A DNA stretch of 17,707 bases from Candidatus Woesearchaeota archaeon. GTDB taxonomy: Archaea > Nanobdellota > Nanobdellia > Woesearchaeales > UBA12501. Made by a program: the position numbers and the translations under genes. The notes beneath the pieces were generated by a model. That model worked only from the letters and a program-made list of their open reading frames with translations. It was not told the origin of the DNA and did not search any database. Below are positions 12,244 to 17,707 of this stretch, piece by piece (positions within the stretch are counted from its first letter, which is position 1; every line of letters starts with the position of its first letter). The stretch covers positions 1 to 17,707 of the forward strand of contig JACOVM010000010.1 in the NCBI GenBank assembly GCA_016177345.1. Reading direction: 5' to 3'.

Positions 12244-13344
12244 ATGGGCATTACAGATAAGCAGCGGCACCAGCTCAAGAAATTTATCAAAGAGCTGGAA
12301 CAATACCAAGGGCGCCACACTGAACTCGTTAGTGTCTACGTTCCTGCAGGGTATGAAATGAGCAAGGTAATCAACCATCTGAGCCAAGAGCAGGGCACCG
12401 CAACGAACATTAAGTCTACCTCCACTCGAAAAAATGTGATTGACGCGCTCGAGCGGATGATCCAGCATTTGCGATTGTTCAAGCAAACACCTCCCAATGG
12501 GCTTGTTGCCTTTTCCGGCAATGTTGCAGAGCGCGAAGGGCAAAGCGACGTCCAAGTATGGAGCCTTGAGCCGCCAATTCCAGTTAATACTCGAATGTAT
12601 CGGTGCGATAAAGAATTTGTGCTTGACATTATCCGGGACATGTGCGAAATCAAGGAAACATACGGCCTTGTAGTCATGGACCGGCGTGATGCGAGGATCG
12701 CCCTTCTTCGAGGAAAATCGATTATTCCCCTCTTAAAGACACATTCTGAAGTTCCTGGAAAATTTAAGGCAGGGGGCCAGTCCGCGCTTCGATTTGAGCG
12801 GCAGCGTGAGGGGGCAGCAAAAGACCACTACAAAAAAATTGGAGATTACATGAAGGAAACATTCATGGACATGAAGGACTTAAAAGGAATTCTTGTCGGG
12901 GGCCCAGGCCCAACAAAATATGAATTTATCGATGGAAATTTTATTACTGCAGATGTGAAAAAGAAGATTATTGGGATTAGAGACCTCAGCTACACTGATG
13001 AGTTTGGCCTTCAAGAGCTTGTTGATAAAAGCCAGGATATTCTCGCAAATGAAGCAATTGCAGATGAAAAGAAGATCATGGAAAAATTCTTTCACCTCCT
13101 TGCCACTAATTCTGGCATGGTAAGCTATGGCATTGCCCACGTCAGAAAGAATTTGGAGATCGGCGCTGTTGATACGCTGCTGGTTTCTGAGGAGCTTGAC
13201 GATAAGACTCTTGATGAGCTTGAAGCAACCGCAGACAAGCTCGGCACAGAGGTGAAAATGATATCAACTGAAACTCGAGAGGGTGTGCAGCTGCGTGATA
13301 TCGGAAAGGTTGCTGCAATCCTGCGATACGAAGTAAAAGAATAA
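12244..13344 (+). CDS. prf1: Archaeal peptide chain release factor 1, shortened C domain
   Basis: aRF1 recognises all three stop codons in the ribosomal A site and triggers peptide release. In the 366-aa product, domain 1 carries GTATNIKS (N55-S58) and the YxCxxxF motif YRCDKEF (119-125) for stop-codon reading. Domain 2 carries AGGQ (G177-Q179) in KFKAGGQSALRFERQREG for hydrolysis. Domain 3 begins MVSYGIAHVRKNLEIGAVDTLLVSEELDD and ends EGVQLRDIGKVAAILRYEV. Between these, most aRF1/eRF1 proteins have about 45 extra residues (the mini-domain, often with Cys pairs in archaea); here it is reduced to a short helix. The GGQ and NIKS motifs exclude the paralogue Pelota/Dom34. The start is set by a TATA box 26.5 nt upstream. 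Confidence 0.95.
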   Translation: MGITDKQRHQLKKFIKELEQYQGRHTELVSVYVPAGYEMSKVINHLSQEQGTATNIKSTSTRKNVIDALERMIQHLRLFKQTPPNGLVAFSGNVAEREGQSDVQVWSLEPPIPVNTRMYRCDKEFVLDIIRDMCEIKETYGLVVMDRRDARIALLRGKSIIPLLKTHSEVPGKFKAGGQSALRFERQREGAAKDHYKKIGDYMKETFMDMKDLKGILVGGPGPTKYEFIDGNFITADVKKKIIGIRDLSYTDEFGLQELVDKSQDILANEAIADEKKIMEKFFHLLATNSGMVSYGIAHVRKNLEIGAVDTLLVSEELDDKTLDELEATADKLGTEVKMISTETREGVQLRDIGKVAAILRYEVKE

Positions 13345-13421
13345 AAGCATGAAAGAGCAAAAGGCTGGCAAAGATAGAACGTGCAGATAGAAAAGATTGG
13401 AAGGAAAAGCGAAGGAGAAAG

Positions 13422-13874
13422 ATGATAAAAGGGATTATATTTGACTTTAACAGGACCTTGTACGATAAGGAACATAACCAGTTCTTTCCAGAAGCAAAAC
13501 CTTTATTGAGAGAACTGAAAGGAGCCTATAAGCTCAGTTTGATAAGCAAGGCGCCGGACAATAGCGATGCAATTTATAAGGATTACGAGTTTATCTCCTT
13601 TTTTGAGAAGATCGTCATCAAGCCGGAAAAAACAGAAAAAGAATTTCAGGAATGCCTTACAGCGATGAAGCTCGGCACAGCAGAAGTAATTATTGTTGGT
13701 GATAAAATTAAGGGAGAGATCAGCATTGGAAATAAGCTTGGCATCATTACAGTATGGTTTAGGCAGGGAAAATATGCTCAGGAGCTTCCCAGTTCACCGC
13801 GAGAAAAGCCGACCTTTATCATCAATGCATTGCCTCAACTTCCTGTTTTATTGTATGAATTGAAGACAAGGTAA
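13422..13874 (+). CDS. HAD-like phosphatase
   Basis: This 150-aa haloacid-dehalogenase-superfamily protein is a single Rossmannoid core. Motif I is FDFNRTLYD, with the nucleophile Asp8 kept but the second Asp replaced by Asn10. Motif II is SLISKAP (Ser42). Motif III Lys is in IKPEKTEKE. Motif IV is VGDKIKGEISIGNKLG, with Asp94 and with Glu99 in place of the second acidic residue. A small insertion rather than a full cap lies after motif I. The substrate is unknown, and the Asn10 change may lower or alter phosphatase activity. SD AAGGAG precedes the ATG at 13422 in a purine-rich gap of 77 nt after aRF1. It is probably co-transcribed with the metallopeptidase 26 nt downstream. Confidence 0.82.
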   Translation: MIKGIIFDFNRTLYDKEHNQFFPEAKPLLRELKGAYKLSLISKAPDNSDAIYKDYEFISFFEKIVIKPEKTEKEFQECLTAMKLGTAEVIIVGDKIKGEISIGNKLGIITVWFRQGKYAQELPSSPREKPTFIINALPQLPVLLYELKTR

Positions 13875-13900
13875 GAAAGAAATTAAGAAAGAAGCACAAC

Positions 13901-14629
13901 ATGGGTAAAGGAACAAAAACAAGGGTGATTCTCGTCGACCAGCTCGTTCAGCAGGCCTTTGAACTGTTATATCCGGGACAGGCATTTCCTTATGCCGCAA
14001 CAGTCAAGTATTCTGGAAAGTTTAAAGATTATAATGCTAATATCAAGCTCCGCGGCACGAGCCTTCAGGTAAGCCTGTGTAAGAAATGGAGGCACGTTAG
14101 CAAGGAGATCAGGATTGGGCTTGTTCAAGAGCTTCTTCTCAAAGTGAGAAATGATAAAAGGCATCCTGGAAGCCTGTATACTGATTTGTACACAAATTTT
14201 GTGAAGAGCCTCCACATTGCTATTCCAAAAACAAGATCAGATCCCCTCCTTGAAGCTTCCTTCATTCGGGTCAATGAAAAATATTTTCTTGGCATTGTTG
14301 AGCAGCCAAACCTTGCATGGGGGGTCTCGTCTAGAAGAAAACTTGGTAGTTATGACTTCAAGGCTGATACGATCACCATGAGCAGCATCTTCAAAAATAT
14401 GGACGAAAAGCTGCTTGATTATGTGATGTACCATGAAATGCTCCACAAGCAGTACAAGTTTAAGGGAAGCAGGCATCGCGCATGCTACCACGACAAGAAG
14501 TTTCGGCAGGCTGAACAAGCATTTGAGAATCATGCAGAGATCGAACAGCAGCTGAACAAGGCAGTGCAGTACTCCAGGCTTGGCAGATTTGGAATGTTCC
14601 TCAACAGAGCAGGACTTTCCAGAAAATAG
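13901..14629 (+). CDS. SprT/M48-like zinc metallopeptidase
   Basis: This 242-aa cytosolic protein has a zincin motif YHEMLH (H178, E179, H182) and a likely third ligand H197 in YHDKKFRQAE, the spacing seen in SprT-like and YgjP/DUF45-type peptidases. The N-terminal part (LYPGQAFPYAATVKYSGKFKDYNANIKLRG) and the segment LGSYDFKADTITMSSIFKNMDEKLLDYVM resemble the strand-helix lead-in to the active site in that group. SprT-like enzymes act on DNA-protein crosslinks in other organisms, but that role is not shown here. The ATG at 13901 follows the HAD gene by 26 nt with a weak purine stretch as ribosome site. Confidence 0.82.
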   Translation: MGKGTKTRVILVDQLVQQAFELLYPGQAFPYAATVKYSGKFKDYNANIKLRGTSLQVSLCKKWRHVSKEIRIGLVQELLLKVRNDKRHPGSLYTDLYTNFVKSLHIAIPKTRSDPLLEASFIRVNEKYFLGIVEQPNLAWGVSSRRKLGSYDFKADTITMSSIFKNMDEKLLDYVMYHEMLHKQYKFKGSRHRACYHDKKFRQAEQAFENHAEIEQQLNKAVQYSRLGRFGMFLNRAGLSRK

Positions 14630-14653
14630 GAAGAAAAGAGTTACAAATAATTA

Positions 14654-14741
14654 AAAAGTCAACCTATCGCTTTTATTGGGCTCCGAACGTAGTGAGGAGT
14701 CCACCTACACGGCAGTATAGTTCGTCGAATGGATGACTTTT
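14654..14741. other. Structured gene-free segment, possible ncRNA
   Basis: An 8-nt inverted repeat, AAAAGTCA (14654-14661) with TGACTTTT (14734-14741), encloses a hairpin GGGCTCC (14678-14684) / GGAGTCC (14696-14702, one G-T pair) and a short palindrome TTCGTCGAA (14721-14729). It is richer in G+C than its flanks. No known RNA family is recognised. Confidence 0.35.
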
Positions 14742-14750
14742 CTTAAAAAG

Positions 14751-14811
14751 CAATGACTTTTCAACCCGATACATCAAGGTAGTTGTACAAATAAGGGTTG
14801 AAAAGGCATTG
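14751..14811. repeat. 17-bp inverted repeat abutting a TATA box
   Basis: Arms 14751-14767 (CAATGACTTTTCAACCC) and 14795-14811 pair at 16 of 17 positions, with one mismatch at the sixth base and a 27-nt spacer. The right arm ends directly before the TATA box of the AAA+ gene. It may be an operator, a terminator for the metallopeptidase transcript, or the remains of a small inverted-repeat element. Confidence 0.65.
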
Positions 14812-14812
14812 T

Positions 14813-14820
14813 TTTATAAA
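14813..14820 (+). promoter_or_regulatory. TATA box for AAA+/VWA pair
   Basis: TTTATAAA is centred 26.5 nt before the ATG at 14843 with no SD. It therefore selects 14843 over the upstream in-frame TTG at 14798. Confidence 0.65.
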
Positions 14821-14842
14821 GTGCTTTTCTTTCCTCCACTAT

Positions 14843-15865
14843 ATGATTTCCCAAGACAAGCTTACCGTTCCCGATCCCTTCCCCACTATTCTTGGCCAAG
14901 GAGTAGCTAAACAGCAACTTGCCTCTGCCCTTCTTGTTGGAAGGCATGTGGTGATCATAGGCCCGCCGGGGATTGGAAAAACAACCCTAGCCAAAAATGT
15001 GGCAAAACTTCTCCCTTCAATGATGGCTAATGATTGTCCGTATCATTGCTCCCCATCATCCCCTCTCTGTCCCAGTTGCCGGATAAAAGCCCCAAAACAA
15101 GTATCTGTGGCAGGACATGAGCGGTTTGTTCGTGTCCAGGGAAGCCCAGACCTTACTGTAGAGGACTTGTTTGGTGATATTGACCCTGCAAAAGCGCTTC
15201 AGTTTGGCCCCTTTAGCATGCAGGCCTTTACTCCAGGAAAGATGTTTAAGGCAAATAATGGCGTGCTTTTTTTTGACGAGCTCAACAGATGCCCGGAGAA
15301 GCTTCAGAATGCGCTTCTTCAAGTCCTCGAAGAAGGCTATGCAACGATTGGCAGCTATGATGTTGATATTCCTGCGCAGTTCATCTTTATTGCAACCATG
15401 AATCCTGATGATGCCACGACAGAAAAGATTTCTGATGTTCTTCTTGACCGGTTTGATGTTGTCCGCATGACCTACCCAGAGGATACTGCAGTAGAGTCGC
15501 TCATTGTGGCACGGCATGGGAAAAGCCTTGGTCCTGTCGTCAGTGATACCATTCTTCAGAGTATTGTGCGGTTTGTTCGGCTCCTTCGGGAAAATGACAA
15601 AGTGGAAAAGAAGCCGAGCGTGCGGGCGAGTATAGGCTTGTATGAGCGCAGCCAGGCTTATGCCCTTCTTCAGCAGCGCAGCTTTGTTGAGTGGAAAGAT
15701 GTGGAAGCTGTTGCTGCTTCAGTTCTTGCCCACCGCATGACGCTGAAGCCATCAGTGCAGTATATTCAGTCACCGTACGATTTGGTCAATGAGGAACTGT
15801 CGAAGTTTACCCGGGAAAACCAGCCGGGAGCCCATCCTGACCATGAAAAGGGTGATGATCCCTAA
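14843..15865 (+). CDS. ChlI/MoxR-like AAA+ ATPase with inserted Cys4 motif
   Basis: This 340-aa ATPase of the helix-2-insert clade is related to Mg-chelatase subunit I and MoxR. Such ATPases form hexamers that work with VWA-domain partners to remodel or load metal into target proteins. Walker A is GPPGIGKT (40-47), Walker B is VLFFDE (141-146), sensor 1 is ATMNPDD (Asn187), and the Arg finger region is LLDRFDVV (Arg203). Between Walker A and the next strand is an insertion with C65-x3-C69...C76-x2-C79, a possible zinc site, in the position where many ChlI proteins have a Cys-containing loop. The start ATG at 14843 is set by a TATA box at leaderless spacing. The stop overlaps the VWA gene, so the pair should be translated together. 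No chlorophyll or cobalamin genes are seen. Confidence 0.88.
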   Translation: MISQDKLTVPDPFPTILGQGVAKQQLASALLVGRHVVIIGPPGIGKTTLAKNVAKLLPSMMANDCPYHCSPSSPLCPSCRIKAPKQVSVAGHERFVRVQGSPDLTVEDLFGDIDPAKALQFGPFSMQAFTPGKMFKANNGVLFFDELNRCPEKLQNALLQVLEEGYATIGSYDVDIPAQFIFIATMNPDDATTEKISDVLLDRFDVVRMTYPEDTAVESLIVARHGKSLGPVVSDTILQSIVRFVRLLRENDKVEKKPSVRASIGLYERSQAYALLQQRSFVEWKDVEAVAASVLAHRMTLKPSVQYIQSPYDLVNEELSKFTRENQPGAHPDHEKGDDP

Positions 15866-17039
15866 CTATGCTGAGCCTGTTGTTTCAACATCCGACACTG
15901 TTGATGAGTTATCTGGAAAGCTTGGCTTTCAGGATCTTGATGACAAGTTCATGCATTCTGTTCTCGAAAATGACAAAAGCGTGATCGAGGATGGAAAGCT
16001 TATCGAGAACGCCATCAATCAAGGCATTGGGGCTTTTACTCCTGATCTTTTGTTCGAACAGCTTGTTGAGAATTATTCTTTGACAGAAAAAACTCTTGGA
16101 AAGACACTTCTTCGGCAGCTCTTCGGGTACGACCCGGACTATCTTCGAAAAAATATCAAAATTCCCGAGTTCAAGCGCCTTCTTCGCCAGCGGCTGGAAA
16201 AAACACTTCATCATCTCAAGCAAAAGAAGCTGCTGGATGACCACTACTTTCTCTCCAATGCTGCTTACGAACTCGCATCTCTTGTCATGTACGTTGAAGA
16301 AATTGACCACATTGTTCCCAAAGGGATTCAAGGCGAGCGATTCCACAACAAGGAAAGCCACTATGGCGGGCGGGATGACGTTCGGCAGTTCAGAAGCGGC
16401 GACCGATATAGGGACATCGCTGTTCGCCGGACTCTTCACACTGCTATTCGCCGCGGCCATGACCATGTTGAAAGTGGTGATCTTCGGGCCTTTGAGCGAA
16501 AAAGCAAGGGCAAGTGCTACATTATTTACGCGATTGATGCTTCTGGCTCCATGAAAGGGGATAAGATCGGGAGCTGCAAGAAAGCAGGCATCGCCCTCGC
16601 TTATAAGGCGATCCAGAACAAAGACAAGGTAGGGCTTATTGTATTTGGTGATGACATCAAAGAAGTTGTCGAGCCGACACAGGACTTTCCATGCCTCCTA
16701 CGCAGCATCGTTCACATTCACGCGTCAAAGCAAACGAATATTGCTGCAACGCTCCGAAAGGCAGCTGGACTTTTTCCATCCTCTGATGTTACGAAGCATG
16801 TTCTCCTTCTTACTGATGCACTGCCGACAACTGGCATCGAGCCAGAAAACGAGACGCTGGAAGCAGTTTCTCTTGCGCGAAATAAAGGAATTACCGTTTC
16901 CATCATCGGCATTTTGCTGGATGAGAAAGGAGTTCGTTTGGCAGAGCAAATAGCAGAGCTTGGTGGTGGAAAATTGTATCGGCTTCGAGACATCAAGGAA
17001 ATGGATAGAATTGTGCTGGAGGATTATTATAATACCTGA
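15843..17039 (+). CDS. ChlD-like VWA-domain protein
   Basis: This 398-aa partner of the AAA+ ATPase has a helical N-terminal region of about 215 residues. That region includes DRYRDIAVRRTLHTAIRR and DLRAFERKSKGK, a layout like the linker before the VWA domain of Mg-chelatase subunit D. The C-terminal VWA domain has a complete MIDAS metal site: DASGSM (D232, S234, S236), Thr298 in KQTNIAATL and Asp325 in LLTDALPT. It has no signal peptide or membrane helix. The ATG at 15843 overlaps the ATPase stop by 23 nt; in-frame ATGs at 15789 and 15855 are alternatives and no clear SD decides. The client protein is unknown. Confidence 0.87.
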   Translation: MKRVMIPNYAEPVVSTSDTVDELSGKLGFQDLDDKFMHSVLENDKSVIEDGKLIENAINQGIGAFTPDLLFEQLVENYSLTEKTLGKTLLRQLFGYDPDYLRKNIKIPEFKRLLRQRLEKTLHHLKQKKLLDDHYFLSNAAYELASLVMYVEEIDHIVPKGIQGERFHNKESHYGGRDDVRQFRSGDRYRDIAVRRTLHTAIRRGHDHVESGDLRAFERKSKGKCYIIYAIDASGSMKGDKIGSCKKAGIALAYKAIQNKDKVGLIVFGDDIKEVVEPTQDFPCLLRSIVHIHASKQTNIAATLRKAAGLFPSSDVTKHVLLLTDALPTTGIEPENETLEAVSLARNKGITVSIIGILLDEKGVRLAEQIAELGGGKLYRLRDIKEMDRIVLEDYYNT

Positions 17040-17049
17040 TTCCATCAGT

Positions 17050-17463
17050 TCATGAAGGCTTGGTAACAAGAGATTCTATAAGCGGGTGATGGAGCCCTAA
17101 CAATTGTTTGTCAGATGTAATCAACTTGGCTTGGCATACTTCAGAAATAGCAAGATAGGCTGCATCATAGACAGTCAAACTATATTTTTGGGCAAGATGC
17201 ACAGTTCTCTCCATTATGTCTAAGTTTGGTTGGATGACAAGAAGCTGTGCAAGAAAAAGGGATAATACTCCATTGGTGAGTTCTTGTTGTTTTTTATACC
17301 GCAAAGCATTAGCAAGTTCATAGAAGAATAACGCGGGGACGATGAGCTGAATTTTTCCGGCAGTATGCTGTTGAAATAATGAAATTGCTTCAGCAGTTCC
17401 TTCTTCGTAGCAGAACCATTTAACGCCAATGCTTGCATCAACTACCTTCTTTTGTCTCTCCAT
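17050..17463 (-). CDS. vapC: VapC-type PIN-domain toxin ribonuclease
   Basis: This 137-aa PIN-domain protein is predicted to be a metal-dependent endoribonuclease of a type II toxin-antitoxin pair. All four acidic active-site residues are present: Asp9 in VVDASIGVKWF, Glu49 in FYELANAL, Asp100 in VYDAAYLAIS and Asp118 in LITSDKQL. The ATG at 17463 overlaps the upstream antitoxin gene by 22 nt. It converges with the VWA gene, with 10 nt between stops. Confidence 0.92.
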   Translation of the reverse strand: MERQKKVVDASIGVKWFCYEEGTAEAISLFQQHTAGKIQLIVPALFFYELANALRYKKQQELTNGVLSLFLAQLLVIQPNLDIMERTVHLAQKYSLTVYDAAYLAISEVCQAKLITSDKQLLGLHHPLIESLVTKPS

Positions 17464-17696
17464 TCGCGAATAATCTCCTCAGAACGTTTTTTCGTCTTGT
17501 CCTCTTCGCGTCGAACCTGCTCTGCAAGCACGAGGGCTTGGGCTGCTGCGAGGGGATCAAAAGAAGCTTCGTACTCGAGCATACCCAATTTTTTTTGAAT
17601 AGAGTTGCGAATGACGCCGCTCCAATTAATCTCATCATGCCTTTTCATCTGCTGCCAGAGCTCATCGTCAATTTTGACGTTAATCGCCTTTGTCAT
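17442..17696 (-). CDS. vapB: VapB-type antitoxin
   Basis: This 84-aa protein is encoded directly before and overlapping the PIN toxin gene, the usual antitoxin-first order. The N-terminal third (AINVKIDDELWQQMKRHDEINWSGVIRNSIQKK) fits a ribbon-helix-helix DNA-binding domain that would repress its own promoter. The charged helical C-terminal part (LAEQVRREEDKTKKRSEEIIREWRDKRR) would wrap the toxin. The ATG at 17696 is 11 nt from the window edge, so the promoter is not visible. Confidence 0.85.
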   Translation of the reverse strand: MTKAINVKIDDELWQQMKRHDEINWSGVIRNSIQKKLGMLEYEASFDPLAAAQALVLAEQVRREEDKTKKRSEEIIREWRDKRR

Positions 17697-17707
17697 GAGG
17701 TAAATAA

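Noticed and set aside
12244..13344. Pelota/Dom34 instead of release factor
   Set aside because: The compact C domain suggested it, but NIKS, YxCxxxF and GGQ are all present and Pelota lacks GGQ.
14678..14730. tRNA gene (TTCG near a hairpin)
   Set aside because: No acceptor stem, anticodon arm or canonical T loop can be arranged around it.
15909..16466. 185-codon minus-strand frame
   Set aside because: It is antisense to the N-terminal half of the VWA protein, whose sense frame has clear domain signals.

Overview
The window looks like a piece of an archaeal chromosome, most likely from a DPANN-type lineage (Woesearchaeota-like is my guess; no rRNA is present to test it). The evidence is A-type ATP synthase subunits K, E and C, a class-1 archaeal/eukaryotic release factor (aRF1) with NIKS and GGQ motifs, and archaeal promoter architecture. 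Six genes have a TATA-like box centred about 26.5 nt upstream of the start codon and no Shine-Dalgarno (SD) site, as expected for leaderless mRNAs. Most of the others carry strong SD sites of the GAGGTGAT type. No rRNA, tRNA, CRISPR array or intact mobile element was recognised.

Layout. 68-1966 (minus): A-type ATP synthase genes K-E-C, running off the left edge. 2048-2176: two stacked hairpins, one of which resembles an IS200/IS605 end hairpin. 2174-2878 (minus) and 2960-3964 (plus): an HD-domain phosphohydrolase and a divergent Nudix-like protein on either side of one TATA box. 4000-4051: a perfect 21-bp inverted repeat, probably a bidirectional terminator. 4079-5383: a lipoprotein gene divergent from a membrane-anchored ArsR-type regulator gene, with palindromes between their promoters. 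5414-6118 (minus): a two-helix membrane protein. 6119-6494: a gene-free AT- and purine-rich regulatory stretch.

6495-10944 (plus): a FIST-domain sensor protein, a PaaK/LuxE-like adenylate-forming enzyme that lacks its C-terminal subdomain, and an aldehyde-dehydrogenase-superfamily enzyme with altered catalytic motifs. The AT-rich intergenic region before each gene contains short direct repeats. Together they could be a sensor-linked carboxylate-reducing module, and this is the most unusual multi-gene unit in the window. A convergent acylphosphatase follows (10970-11260).

11512-12147 (plus): three consecutive small ORFs of 59, 54 and 51 codons. Each has its own purine-rich leader and GAGGTG SD; the first encodes a His-rich repeat. 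12244-14629 (plus): aRF1 without the usual C-domain mini-domain, a HAD-like phosphatase and a SprT/M48-like zinc metallopeptidase. 14630-14842: inverted repeats next to a TATA box. 14843-17039 (plus): an overlapping pair made of a ChlI/MoxR-like AAA+ ATPase with an inserted four-Cys motif and a ChlD-like von Willebrand A (VWA) protein. 17050-17696 (minus): a VapBC-type toxin-antitoxin pair at the right edge.
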